A stretch of DNA of 64,000 bases from Halobacteriales archaeon QS_8_69_26 (GTDB lineage: Archaea; Halobacteriota; Halobacteria; Halobacteriales; SW-7-71-33), in the NCBI GenBank assembly GCA_003023195.1, contig PXRX01000008.1, forward strand, positions 186,569 through 250,568. The letters are read 5' to 3'. Positions within the stretch are counted from its first letter, which is position 1, and each line of letters begins with the position of its first letter. This document shows, in pieces, positions 1-9,213 of the stretch. The notes under the pieces are model-generated. The model did no database searches and was not told where the DNA came from. It was given only the letters and a program-made list of their open reading frames with translations. Made by a program: the position numbers and the translations under genes.

Positions 1-1
1 G

Positions 2-2411
2 ACCGGGACTCCGGGGGGCGGTCGGTTGCCGGACCTCCGGATGCGGGAGCCGGGACCGGCGGCGGGGGACCGGTCGACGACCGACCGACGAGCGACCGAC
101 CGGCCGGGGGGAGAGGGACCGGATCGGGCGGATGTGGATGCCTCCCCGACCGACCGGCCGGCGGTGGATGGACCCGACCGGCCGGGGGTTGACGGCCCGG
201 CGACCGACCGACCCGGGGTCGACGCCCCGATTCCCGACCGACCGGCGACGGATCCGGCGGGTCAGGACGCGGCCGACAGGGGTCCCAGGCCCTCCGACAC
301 CGGCGGGATCCGCCTCGGGCACGACCCACCGTCGCTCGCCCGGTCCCCCGCCGACCGGCCGGCGGCCGGGCCCCGGGCGGGTGGGCGTACGACCGGCGCG
401 ACGGGCCGATCCGCCGCGGACCGACCGGTCGCCGGGACGGGCGTTCCCGGGAGTCGTGCGGGGCGTGACGTGTCGGTCCTGCTCTCGGGGCCGTCCACGG
501 CTCCGGGAGCGCCCGGGACGGCCGGGTCGGCGAACGGCGGGCCCGCACCGTCGCCCGCCGGGTCGACCAGGCGGGTGTTCCGGCGGCCACAGTCCCCGAC
601 TCCCCCGGGCGTGGACCGCCCGCGGCGGGGTGACCGCCCGGACACCGGCGACCGTCGGGGGACCGGGGACGGTCCCGCGCGGACGCCGGATCGACCGGGG
701 ACCGGCGACCGTTCCGGCGGCGACCGTCCGCACCGGTCGAGGGCCGCCGACCGGGCGAGCGATCCCGGGTCGATGGGTGTCGGCAGTTCCGGCGGGGCGG
801 GTGGACCCGCGGACGCCGACCGGACGGGGCCCGCGACGACGCTCGACCGCCTCGTGGCCCGGCGCAGCTACACCCTGGCGTCCGGTCCCGGGGGGATCCA
901 GTCCGGGGACGGTCCCGGCGGCCGCTCCCCGGGCGTCGGTCGTCCGGGCGGTGACGCTGGCGGGTTCGCCGGCGGGGCCCGCAGGACGTTCGCGACCCCG
1001 TCCCTCGACCGGGTCGTGGTCGACCGCGAGTACGACCGGCCGCCGACGTCCGTCGGCGCGGCCGGCGAACGAGTCCACCGGAGAACCGGGGATCGCCGAC
1101 CGTCCGGGATCGGACGTCCCGTCCGGGTCGGGGCCGGGGGTCGCCGGCGGGCCGGGGGAGACACCCGGTCCCCTCGACCTGCCCGGTACCGGGCCGGGTC
1201 CCGGCGGCTCCGCAGGACGCCCCGGCGGACTGCCGGGTCCCGGCGGCCGGGTGCGAACGACGCTCCGGCGGCCGACGCCGGACCTCGCGGAGTCGCGACG
1301 CTCGCGCGCGGCCGACCGCCGGCGGGGGAGCGATACCGGTTCGAGCGCCCGCCGGTCGTCCGGGGCGACGCTCCCGGAGCGACGGCGGCGGGCGAGCGAC
1401 CGGGCGCCGGGGAGCGGTGGTACCCGGGCGAGCGGGGCCGCGAGCCGCACGGGACGGACGGGGATCGCGGGACGACCCGGGGGCGACGGTGCGATCCCGG
1501 GGTCCGGCCGTGGATCGGCCGGCGGGGTGCCATCGCCGGGTTCTACGCCCCGCCTGGTCCAGCGGTCCCCTGCGACGCCGGCGACCCCGGACGTCGACCG
1601 CGCGGTCGAGGGCGGGACCGGGACCGACCGGCCCGGCCCCGGCGCGGGGGACGGTTCCCCGTCCGGGGTGGGCGGCCCCGCCGACGACGGGGGGATCACG
1701 GTCACCGACGCGGGGGCGTCCATCTCGCGGATCGCGACGGGCCGCGACGGGCTCTCGGACGGCTCCGTGAGCAGGTTGGTCCGGGCGGGCGACTCGCCGG
1801 GCGGGGCGACGGCGCCGACGGTCCTCGCGACCGGTGCCACCGGACCGGCCGGTGTGGGCGACGGCGAGACCGGTCCCGGCACCGACGCCGAATTGGGGGT
1901 GCCCCAACCGGTGGAAAAAAGTAGTGGGAGTGCGCACGTCCCACAGGACCCCACAGGGGCCGTGTCCGATATGCCATCGCTCACCCTGAACCGCGACGCC
2001 AGCGCGGGCGACGACGGTGACCGCGTCGGTCCGCGCGGTCCCGACGCCGGCCCCGACGGCCCGGGTCCGGTCGGCGGAACCGGGGACACCCTCCCCGGAT
2101 TCAGCTTCAACCGCGACTCGTCGGGCGGCGACCGCGCCGAGGCGTCCGGCGAGGAGGCGGTCGGGGAGGTCGACCGGACGGGGGGAACGACGGCCGGCGC
2201 GAGCGACGGCCGGACGGAGCGGCAGTCGAGGAGCGTCGATCCGGGCGAGGGGGAGTCCACCGAGGACGTCTCCCCGGGGGTCGACGAACTCCTCTCGCCC
2301 GAAGGGCCGGAACTGCTCGCGTACGACGCCGACGTCGACCGCGTGGTCGACAGGCTCTACCGCGAACTGGAACGGAAGATGCGGATCGAGCGAGAACGGA
2401 GGGGACTCTAA
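2..2411 (+). CDS. Low-complexity CIS-associated protein, 5'-truncated and apparently frameshifted
   Basis: An open frame enters from the left edge without a convincing start. In frame 2 it reads as Asp-Arg-Pro-Gly-rich low-complexity protein with repeats such as DRPAVDGPDRPGVDGPATDRP. From at least about position 1,560 the coding signal is in frame 3 and continues to 2411. Its C-terminus (DVDRVVDRLYRELERKMRIE) is a predicted amphipathic helix, as I recall from proteins just upstream of LysM genes in bacterial eCIS loci. The stop abuts the LysM start (TAAATG), so they form one operon. The frame change lies somewhere between about 1,075 and 1,560 and I cannot place it better. A GTG at 1527 in frame 3 could start a shorter protein. 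Function unknown; perhaps a baseplate or assembly factor with a disordered N-terminus. Confidence 0.55.
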   Translation, partial: PGLRGAVGCRTSGCGSRDRRRGTGRRPTDERPTGRGERDRIGRMWMPPRPTGRRWMDPTGRGLTARRPTDPGSTPRFPTDRRRIRRVRTRPTGVPGPPTPAGSASGTTHRRSPGPPPTGRRPGPGRVGVRPARRADPPRTDRSPGRAFPGVVRGVTCRSCSRGRPRLRERPGRPGRRTAGPHRRPPGRPGGCSGGHSPRLPRAWTARGGVTARTPATVGGPGTVPRGRRIDRGPATVPAATVRTGRGPPTGRAIPGRWVSAVPAGRVDPRTPTGRGPRRRSTASWPGAATPWRPVPGGSSPGTVPAAAPRASVVRAVTLAGSPAGPAGRSRPRPSTGSWSTASTTGRRRPSARPANESTGEPGIADRPGSDVPSGSGPGVAGGPGETPGPLDLPGTGPGPGGSAGRPGGLPGPGGRVRTTLRRPTPDLAESRRSRAADRRRGSDTGSSARRSSGATLPERRRRASDRAPGSGGTRASGAASRTGRTGIAGRPGGDGAIPGSGRGSAGGVPSPGSTPRLVQRSPATPATPDVDRAVEGGTGTDRPGPGAGDGSPSGVGGPADDGGITVTDAGASISRIATGRDGLSDGSVSRLVRAGDSPGGATAPTVLATGATGPAGVGDGETGPGTDAELGVPQPVEKSSGSAHVPQDPTGAVSDMPSLTLNRDASAGDDGDRVGPRGPDAGPDGPGPVGGTGDTLPGFSFNRDSSGGDRAEASGEEAVGEVDRTGGTTAGASDGRTERQSRSVDPGEGESTEDVSPGVDELLSPEGPELLAYDADVDRVVDRLYRELERKMRIERERRGL

Positions 2412-3038
2412 ATGGTCGAGAAGGCAGAAATAAAGATACTCAAAGGCAAGCGATCCGGCGACGTGATAAAGTGTCGGTTCAATCCACCGGAGTACAGCGT
2501 CAAGAGTTCGGTCAACTACGAGGACAACAAGGCCTCACAGAACGAGAAGTCGGAACTGCAGTTCGGGAGCCGGGAGTCGGACCAGCTCTCGATGGAGCTG
2601 TTCTTCGACACGTCCGAGGAGCAGTCCGACGTCCGGAAGAAGTACGTCGAGAAGTTGACCTACCTCACCCGGGTCGACACCTCCTACAAGGCACCGCCGC
2701 CGGTACAGTTCGTGTGGGGCTCGGGTATCTGTTTCACCGCGCTCGTCGAAAGCGTGGACAAGACGTTCACGATGTTCCTGCCCGACGGGACGCCCGTCCG
2801 GGCCCGGGCCAACGTCACGTTCAAGGAAGTCAACCCGAAGAAGTACAGCGGCGGTGGTGGCGGCGGTGGTGGCGGCGGGTCCAAGACCCACACCGTCAAG
2901 GAGGGGGACACCCTCTGGTTCATCGCCGCCGAGAAGCTCGGCGACCCCTACCAGTGGGAGGCCATCGCCGACGAGAACGGCATCAGTGACCCGCGAGAGC
3001 TCGAACCGGGAACCACCTTGACGATCCCCACCGGGTGA
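2412..3038 (+). CDS. LysM-containing baseplate hub protein (Afp7/gp53-like)
   Basis: Protein of 208 residues. Residues 1-145 match the N-terminal domain of CIS tube/hub-associated LysM proteins (start MVEKAEIKILKG, then FNPPEYSVKSSVNYED). A run of ten glycines follows, then a C-terminal LysM domain of about 45 residues (HTVKEGDTLWFIAAEKLGDP ending in LTIPTG). In Afp/PVC particles this family sits where the inner tube meets the central spike; the LysM part is thought to work structurally or in peptidoglycan contact. An archaeal host has no murein, so a structural role is more likely here. The start ATG follows the previous stop directly. The gene ends in an overlapping GTGA, with the next gene starting a few bases later. 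Confidence 0.9.
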   Translation: MVEKAEIKILKGKRSGDVIKCRFNPPEYSVKSSVNYEDNKASQNEKSELQFGSRESDQLSMELFFDTSEEQSDVRKKYVEKLTYLTRVDTSYKAPPPVQFVWGSGICFTALVESVDKTFTMFLPDGTPVRARANVTFKEVNPKKYSGGGGGGGGGGSKTHTVKEGDTLWFIAAEKLGDPYQWEAIADENGISDPRELEPGTTLTIPTG

Positions 3039-3043
3039 TCGGG

Positions 3044-4096
3044 ATGCCGGAAGTCAAAGACGTCAAGCAGGAGTCGAAACCGCCCCAGCACCTCAAGTTC
3101 ACCGTCGACATCGAGGGCACCAAGTACCAGGAGCAGGACCAGCGGATCACCGACCTGATCGTCGAGTCGGTCCTGGACGGTGCCGACCGGTTCGCCATCA
3201 CCCTGAACTACAACTTCAGCCGGGAGCAGGACGCTTTCGAGGAGTTCTCGCCGGGCGACTTCAAGGCCGGGAAGTCGATCACGATCAAGATGGGCTGGCA
3301 GAAACGGAACAACGAGCAGAAGACGTTCACCGGGACGATCCAGAACATGCAGTCGGAGTTCGGCCAGGGACGGGGCCCGACGGTCGGCATCTCCGGCTAC
3401 GGGCTGCTCCACGACATGATGCGGGGGACCCCCGACGACTCCTGGGAGGAGAGCGACAGCAAGAAGGTCAAGCTCAAGGACCCGGTCGAGGAGAAACTGG
3501 GGGAGTACTTCGGGGAGATGGACGTCCGGAAGGCGGACCTGGAGCGACACAAGATCGTCCAGCACGACGAGAGCGACTACCTGTTCGTCAAGCGCCTCGC
3601 GGACAAGTACGGCTTCCAGTTCTACACGGAGCGGGACAAGGTCTTCTTCATCCCGCGGACGGACCTGGGGGACAAGGGGCCCGTCGCGACGCTCGACCAG
3701 GACAAGGTCGAGAGCATCACGGGCGAAATCAACGAGTCCGACGAGGTGAAAGAGGTCGAGGTGCGGTGCTGGGACATGAGCAACGAGGAGGAGATAGTGG
3801 GGAGCGACAAGAAAAGCGAGGCCAAGAACAGCAAGAAGAAGGTCTACCGGATCCCCTGCGAGTCCAAGGCCGAGGCGGACAAGATCGCGGCCCACAAACT
3901 CGGCCAGCTCTCGAAGGAGCGACCCACCGTCCACGTCGAGACCAGCCGCGGCAAGCCGGACATCAAGGCCAACGAGGTGGTCAAACTGGAGCAGTTCGGG
4001 GACAAGTTCTCGACGGAGTACTACGTGACGAGAGCCACCCACCGGATCAGCGACTCGGGCTACCGGACCTCGTTCGAGGGAACGGAGGTGCCCTGA
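3044..4096 (+). CDS. Baseplate hub protein, phage late-control gpD/gp27-like
   Basis: Protein of 350 residues from ATG 3044; the track's GTG at 3035 overlaps the preceding stop and is less likely. It resembles the phage_GPD/gp27 family: an N-terminal beta domain (GMxW-type segment IKMGWQKRN near residue 85), a central stretch with ESDYLFVKRLADKYGFQFY typical of gpD hub proteins, and a C-terminal DIKANEVVKLEQFGDKFS segment. It would form the trimeric hub that connects tube and spike. In many eCIS the hub and OB/spike parts are fused (Afp8/VgrG-like); here the spike is a separate downstream gene overlapping by one base (TGATG), which suggests translational coupling. Confidence 0.88.
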   Translation: MPEVKDVKQESKPPQHLKFTVDIEGTKYQEQDQRITDLIVESVLDGADRFAITLNYNFSREQDAFEEFSPGDFKAGKSITIKMGWQKRNNEQKTFTGTIQNMQSEFGQGRGPTVGISGYGLLHDMMRGTPDDSWEESDSKKVKLKDPVEEKLGEYFGEMDVRKADLERHKIVQHDESDYLFVKRLADKYGFQFYTERDKVFFIPRTDLGDKGPVATLDQDKVESITGEINESDEVKEVEVRCWDMSNEEEIVGSDKKSEAKNSKKKVYRIPCESKAEADKIAAHKLGQLSKERPTVHVETSRGKPDIKANEVVKLEQFGDKFSTEYYVTRATHRISDSGYRTSFEGTEVP

Positions 4097-4848
4097 TGGA
4101 GCGAACGGAGTTCTTCGGTGGCGAACCCGAGGACGACATCAGCAAGATCCAGGGGCTGATGGTCGGCCAGGTCGCCGCCAACAGCGGCAAGGAGGACCCC
4201 GAAACCATCGGACAGGTGAAGGTCACGTTCCCCTTCCGGGACAAGGACGACGAGAGCTGGTGGGCGCGGGTCGCCACTGAGATGGCGAGCAGCGACTACG
4301 GGACGTGGTTCCTGCCCGAGGTCGGTGACGAGGTGGTCGTCGGGTTCGAGAACGGCGACATGCGCTACCCGGTCGTCCTGGGGTCGCTGTACACCGGCAA
4401 CAAGAAGCCGCCCTACAACAACGAGAACGAGGAGAACAACCACCGGGCGATCAAGTCCCGGTACGGTCACCTGCTGGACTTCCACGACAAGGACGGCAAG
4501 GAGAAGATCACGCTCAAGACGGGGGCGGACACCCCCCGGAAGCTCCTGATGGAGGACAAGGACGAGAAGATCACCCTCGACGACGGGACGAACACCATCG
4601 TGATGGACGGCAAGGGCGGGAAAATAGAGATCGACGCGGACAAGGAGATCAGTCTCACCTCGAAGAAGATCAAGCTCGAGGCGGACCAGAAGGTCGACAT
4701 CTCGGCGAAGCAGGAGGTGAACGTCTCGGCGAAGACGAAGATAGAGGTCTCCTCGAAGGGGCAACTCAAGGTGAAGACCTCGGGGATGGGAAAGATCGAG
4801 TCGTCCGGGATCCTGCAAATAAAAGGATCTCTGGTTCAAATAAACTGA
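4096..4848 (+). CDS. Spike protein, gp5/VgrG OB-fold plus beta-helix
   Basis: Protein of 250 residues from ATG 4096, not the longer track ORF that begins at 3766 inside the previous gene. Residues about 17-110 are the phage_base_V/gp5 OB-fold (QGLMVGQVAAN, GQVKVTFPF, WWARVATEMA, GTWFLPEVGDEVVVGFENGD, PVVLGSLY). The rest is a triple-helical beta-spike built of short repeats such as KEISLTSKKIKLEADQKVDI. This is the puncturing needle of the particle, and the PAAR tip is encoded just downstream. The gene is close in content to VgrG but lacks the gpD half, which is the preceding gene. Confidence 0.92.
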   Translation: MERTEFFGGEPEDDISKIQGLMVGQVAANSGKEDPETIGQVKVTFPFRDKDDESWWARVATEMASSDYGTWFLPEVGDEVVVGFENGDMRYPVVLGSLYTGNKKPPYNNENEENNHRAIKSRYGHLLDFHDKDGKEKITLKTGADTPRKLLMEDKDEKITLDDGTNTIVMDGKGGKIEIDADKEISLTSKKIKLEADQKVDISAKQEVNVSAKTKIEVSSKGQLKVKTSGMGKIESSGILQIKGSLVQIN

Positions 4849-4854
4849 ACAACA

Positions 4855-5151
4855 ATGCCACCAGCAGCGAGAGTCGGAGACAACACGGCGCACGGCACCC
4901 CCCTCGGGCCCGGTCCGGGGAGCGCGAACGTGCTCATCGGCAAGATGCCGGCCTGGCGGGTCGGGTCGGACACCCACGCCTGTCCGATGACCACCCCGGC
5001 GGGAACGCCCCACGGGGCCGAGATCTGTCCGATGGGGAGCACCACGGTGCTGATAAACAACATGCCGGCCGCCCGGATGGGCGACACCCTCCAGGGGGCC
5101 GGGTCGCCGAACAGCATCGTTAAGGGGGAACCCACTGTCTTGATCGGGTAA
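4855..5151 (+). CDS. PAAR-domain spike tip protein
   Basis: Protein of 98 residues with the PAAR signature: MPPAARVGDNTAHGTPLGPG at the start and NNMPAARMGDTLQG in the second half. His and Cys residues (THACPM, EICPMG) are placed to bind the metal at the cone tip. PAAR proteins cap the trimeric spike and sharpen it; in some systems they carry a fused toxin, but here there is no extension. The gene lies 6 bases after the spike gene and 6 before the gp25 gene, tightly packed in the operon. Confidence 0.95.
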   Translation: MPPAARVGDNTAHGTPLGPGPGSANVLIGKMPAWRVGSDTHACPMTTPAGTPHGAEICPMGSTTVLINNMPAARMGDTLQGAGSPNSIVKGEPTVLIG

Positions 5152-5157
5152 TAACAC

Positions 5158-5556
5158 ATGGCACGGGACTTTCTCGGAAGCGGCTGGAGCTTTCCGGTCG
5201 AGACCGACCACAGAGGGAACATCGAACTGACGACCGACGACACCAGCATCCACCAGTCGATCCGGTTCATCCTGGGGACGGCCCAGGGGGAACGGGTGAT
5301 GCGTCCCGAGTTCGGCTGTGGGATCCACGAGTACATCTTCTCGTCGGTCGACCCGAAGACGCTGAACCTGATGGAGGAGGCCGTCTACGACGCGTTGACC
5401 CGGTGGGAACCGCGGATCGACGTCGAGGAGGTCGACGCCGAGGAGGACCCCAACAATCCCGGGCGGGTGCTCATCGAGATCCAGTACTGGGTCCGGAACA
5501 CCAACAGCCGGGAGAACATGGTCTATCCCTTCTACGTCGAAGAGGGTGAGGGATGA
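5158..5556 (+). CDS. Baseplate wedge protein, gp25/GPW-like
   Basis: Protein of 132 residues of the gp25/gpW-like lysozyme family (Afp9-type). The segment IHQSIRFILGTAQGERVMRP and the following PEFGCGIHEYIF are the family hallmark, including the conserved EFG. Gp25 joins the inner baseplate to the first sheath disc and primes sheath assembly. The gene overlaps the next one by 4 bases (ATGA), consistent with coupled translation of wedge components. Confidence 0.95.
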   Translation: MARDFLGSGWSFPVETDHRGNIELTTDDTSIHQSIRFILGTAQGERVMRPEFGCGIHEYIFSSVDPKTLNLMEEAVYDALTRWEPRIDVEEVDAEEDPNNPGRVLIEIQYWVRNTNSRENMVYPFYVEEGEG

Positions 5557-8500
5557 GGAACGGGCCAGTCGTCGACGGTCGATCACGGGAGGAACTGCTC
5601 GCGGAACTCAGGCGGGTCGCCGCTAACTACACCGAGGAGTGGGACCCCCACACCGAGGACTCCGGGACGACGCTGATGGAGATCGCCTCCCGGTTCGAGA
5701 CGGAGGTCGTCCAGCGACTCGACAGCGTCCCCGAGAAACACCGGGTCGCGTTCCTCGACGCACTGGACTTCGACAGGCGGCCGCCCCAGTCGGCGCGGGT
5801 GCCCCTGACGTTCGAGACGATAGACGGGACGGGACAGAACGTCGTCGTCCCGGGGGGAACGCAGGCGCTGGCCGAGACCGAGGAGGGCGACACGACCATC
5901 TTCGAACTCCCCCAGGACGGCGGGTTCGAGGCCACGCCGGCGGGACTCTCGGCGGCCTACGGCGTCGACCCGACGGCCGACCACCTGTTCGACCACCACG
6001 ACACCTTGACGAGCGGCGACGACGAACGGACCACGCTGTTCGGGGGCGAGGACCTCCAGGAGCACGTCCTCTACCTGGGCCACGACGACTTGCTCAACCT
6101 CAACGAGGGGTCGACGATAACCCTGGACATACTGACGAACGCGACCCGGGGAGTCATCGACGACTGCATCGAGTGGGAGTACTACGGCGAGGCCGCGGAC
6201 GCGACCGAGGGGGACCGGAACACCGAGGGGTGGCACCCGCTCCCCACGGAGACCAGCGAGACGCTGGACCCCGACGACGCCGACCTCGAGGAACTCACCG
6301 AGGCGGTCGGCGAACGGATCCGCGAGGTCGGCGGCGAGGTCATGGACGCGGGGGACAAACCGATCGAACTCTCCTTTACCGTCCCGGGGTCGGTCACCGC
6401 TCACGAGGTCGACGGCACCGAGAGCCGGTGGATCCGGGGCCGGGCGACCGGCGACGAGGAGACGTTCTTCGACATCGAGGTCGACGCGGTGTCGGTGAGC
6501 GTCGAACACGGCGACGAGGAGGCGGGGATCCCTCCCGACAACCTGTTCAACAACGACGTCCCGATCGAGTTCGACCAGGAGGAGGGCGAGGGGATGTACG
6601 GCGGGGACTTCTTCCCGCTGGGCAAGGTCCCACAGCCCCCCTCGACCATGTACGTCGCCTCCGAGGAGGCGTTCACGAAGAAGGGGTCGACCGTCGACAT
6701 CCGGCTCACCCCTCCCAAGGGGAAGAACAAGCGCGAACGCGTCGTCCTCCGCGGCGAGGGCGCGAGCTTCGGCGAGGCGACCGGGACGGTCTGGGTCGTC
6801 GACGACCTGCAGGACGTCCACCAGATCCGCGAGGGCGACATCGTGGTCACGGACATGACGACCACGAACATGGAACCGGACATCGAGCGCGCGGGTGCGA
6901 TCATCACCGAGGAGGGGGACCCGGACAGCCACGGTGCCAGGCTCGCCCGCGACCTGGAGATACCGGCGGTCGTCGGTGCGGAGGACGCCACCGAGGAACT
7001 GGAGGACGAACAGATCGTCACCGTCGACGGCGAGCGCGGCCGGGTGACGATCACCGAGTACATCGACGAGTTCGAGGACGACGAGACCGAGGAGGAGGCC
7101 GAGGACGACTGGGAGGAGTTCGGCGGTCAGATAGACCGCATGCCGGGGATGCTCGGGGGTCCCCCCGACATCTCCTGGGAGTACTGGGACGGCAACGGGT
7201 GGTCCCGGCTACCGCTGATCGTCGACGAGACCGAGGACCTCCAGGAGCCGGGACTGGTGAGCTTCGTCGTCCCGGAGGACCTGGACGAGACCTCCGTGGC
7301 GGGCCACGACAAGTTCTGGATCCGCGCACGACTGGTCAGCGGGGACTACGGCCAGCTCCAGTACGAGATGGGCGAGAACCTGGACGATCGACAGGGGTTC
7401 GACTCCCGACCGGAGCCGCCCCGGTTCCACGACATCTCCGTCTTCTACGGCCAGAGCCGCCAGCCCTTCCAGCACGTCGTCACCTACAACAACGCCGCGT
7501 ACGACTGGGTCCCCGACCCCGACGACGGGCCGCGGTTTTTCGTGCCGTTCGAGCCCGCCAGGGACGACACCCAGACGGTGTACCTGGGGTTCGACGACCG
7601 GCTCCACGACGGACCGATCAAGTTGCACGTGCCCATGCGCGACGACACCTACCCCCGGAGCTTCGACCCGGACATCCGGTGGGAGTACTGCCCGGACCCC
7701 GAGGACGGCGACTGGCGGCGCCTGGACGCCCACGACGGCACCGAAGGGTTCACCGAACGGGGGATCGTCAGCCTCAACTTCCAGGAGGGAACGGAGGCGT
7801 TCTCGAAGTTCGGCGAGGAACACCACTGGGTCCGCGCCCGGGTGACCGGCGACGAGTTCAGCCCCGGCCCGACGGGGCCGGCCATCCGCAGGGTGAACGG
7901 ACGGATCCTCGAACGCAAGCCCGAGGACCGGACCCGGGCCCAGGGGTCGACGACGCCGCCGGCCCTGGAGGGGATCCACCCGAACACCCAGTGGGCGCAC
8001 AACTCCGAGACGATAGAGGAGGAGATACTCGGCTCCAGCGACGGGACCCACGGCCAGGAGTTCACCTGCTACAACACACCCGTCACCGAGATAGAGGTGT
8101 GGGTCGACGAGGTGTCCTCGCTGTCGCGAAAGGAGATGCAGGAACTCGAGGAGACCCGTCCCGAGGACGTCGACCGGCTTCCGGAGACGGACGAACCGGT
8201 CGAGTTCTGGGTCCGGTGGGAGGAGGTCTCGGACTTCCTCGAGTCGGACTCGTCGTCCCGCCACTACCGGGTCGACCGCACCAGCGGGACCGTCACCTTC
8301 GGGGACGGCCAGCGCGGCAAGATACCGCCCCGGGCGGAGAACAACCTCAGGGTGACCTACAAGACCGGCGGCGGGAGCGAGGGGAACGTCGACGCCGGGG
8401 CCGTCGGCGACCTCAGGACGCCCATCTCGCGGATCGACGAGGTCACCAACCTGCGCCCGAGCGACGGCGGGGCGGACGCCGAGTCGATGGACACGGTCGT

Positions 8501-9179
8501 CGACAGGGCACCGAAGCGGATCAGGAACAGGGACCGCGCGGTCACCCCGGCGGACTTCGAACAGGTGGCGAAGGCGGCCTCCCGGGAACTGGCCAAGGCC
8601 AACTGCGAACCCGAACGCGACGAGAACGGCAACCGCAACCCCGGGTACGTGACCCTGCTCATCGTCCCACGGGAGCGCCGGGAGCGTCCGACGCCGTCGA
8701 CCGAACTCCGGACCCGGGTGCTGGAGGCGATTCGGGAGCGGGCGCCGGCGACGCTCGTCGGCCCCGAGCAACAGCGGATCATCGTCAGGGGGCCCAGCTA
8801 CGCGGAGGTGTCCGTGGAGGCGGACGTCTACACCCACGGGGTCGAGAGCGTCTCGATGCTCAAGTCGGAGATCGAATCGGAGGTGGACGACTACCTCCAC
8901 CCGCTGACCGGCAACGAGGAGGGCAACGGGTGGGAGTTCGGGGAGGCCCCCCGGCTCTCGCAGCTCATCTCGCTCATCGAGGACGTCCGCGGCGTCGAGA
9001 CGGTCGAGGACCTGGTCGTCTCGGTCGGGACGCGGGGCCGCCGGATCAAGATCCGCGACGAGGGCGCCTCGCCGGACCTGGCCTGGGACACGCTGGTCTC
9101 GACCGGTACGCACGAAATCGCCGTCGACATGGCGGGGGAGCACGAGGTGCAGGTCAAGATGACGGAGGTCGAGGAATGA
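5553..9179 (+). CDS. Large baseplate wedge protein (Afp11/gp6, baseplate-J type) with embedded PEP-synthase-like swivel domain
   Basis: Protein of 1,208 residues. The N-terminus (NYTEEWDPHTEDSGTTLMEI) and C-terminal third (VTFGDGQRGKIPP, KRIRNRDRAVTPADFEQVAK) are typical of putative baseplate assembly proteins of the J/gp6 group. Three WEY...W...L...WxRAR modules occur near residues 207, 542 and 709, probably repeated beta-domains. Inserted at about 405-500 is a clear phosphohistidine swivel domain of PEP-utilising enzymes (IREGDIVVTDMTT, DSHGARLARDLEIPAVVG) with the acceptor His near residue 460. An acidic linker follows. The PEP-binding and ATP-binding parts of such enzymes are absent. The protein would be part of the baseplate wedge; the insert's role is unknown. 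Confidence 0.88.
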   Translation: MRNGPVVDGRSREELLAELRRVAANYTEEWDPHTEDSGTTLMEIASRFETEVVQRLDSVPEKHRVAFLDALDFDRRPPQSARVPLTFETIDGTGQNVVVPGGTQALAETEEGDTTIFELPQDGGFEATPAGLSAAYGVDPTADHLFDHHDTLTSGDDERTTLFGGEDLQEHVLYLGHDDLLNLNEGSTITLDILTNATRGVIDDCIEWEYYGEAADATEGDRNTEGWHPLPTETSETLDPDDADLEELTEAVGERIREVGGEVMDAGDKPIELSFTVPGSVTAHEVDGTESRWIRGRATGDEETFFDIEVDAVSVSVEHGDEEAGIPPDNLFNNDVPIEFDQEEGEGMYGGDFFPLGKVPQPPSTMYVASEEAFTKKGSTVDIRLTPPKGKNKRERVVLRGEGASFGEATGTVWVVDDLQDVHQIREGDIVVTDMTTTNMEPDIERAGAIITEEGDPDSHGARLARDLEIPAVVGAEDATEELEDEQIVTVDGERGRVTITEYIDEFEDDETEEEAEDDWEEFGGQIDRMPGMLGGPPDISWEYWDGNGWSRLPLIVDETEDLQEPGLVSFVVPEDLDETSVAGHDKFWIRARLVSGDYGQLQYEMGENLDDRQGFDSRPEPPRFHDISVFYGQSRQPFQHVVTYNNAAYDWVPDPDDGPRFFVPFEPARDDTQTVYLGFDDRLHDGPIKLHVPMRDDTYPRSFDPDIRWEYCPDPEDGDWRRLDAHDGTEGFTERGIVSLNFQEGTEAFSKFGEEHHWVRARVTGDEFSPGPTGPAIRRVNGRILERKPEDRTRAQGSTTPPALEGIHPNTQWAHNSETIEEEILGSSDGTHGQEFTCYNTPVTEIEVWVDEVSSLSRKEMQELEETRPEDVDRLPETDEPVEFWVRWEEVSDFLESDSSSRHYRVDRTSGTVTFGDGQRGKIPPRAENNLRVTYKTGGGSEGNVDAGAVGDLRTPISRIDEVTNLRPSDGGADAESMDTVVDRAPKRIRNRDRAVTPADFEQVAKAASRELAKANCEPERDENGNRNPGYVTLLIVPRERRERPTPSTELRTRVLEAIRERAPATLVGPEQQRIIVRGPSYAEVSVEADVYTHGVESVSMLKSEIESEVDDYLHPLTGNEEGNGWEFGEAPRLSQLISLIEDVRGVETVEDLVVSVGTRGRRIKIRDEGASPDLAWDTLVSTGTHEIAVDMAGEHEVQVKMTEVEE

Positions 9180-9213
9180 CCCGGGCGGCCGGACTGGCAG
9201 GAGGTGACCGGCA

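Noticed and set aside
4096-5151. Type VI secretion system
   Set aside because: PAAR and spike occur in both, but there is no TssJLM membrane complex, TssK or ClpV, and the single-gene sheath is of phage/eCIS type.
6760-7060. Separate PEP synthase gene or gene fusion error
   Set aside because: The domain is in frame with baseplate sequence on both sides and lacks the ATP-grasp and PEP-binding domains, so it is an embedded domain and not a misassembled ppsA.
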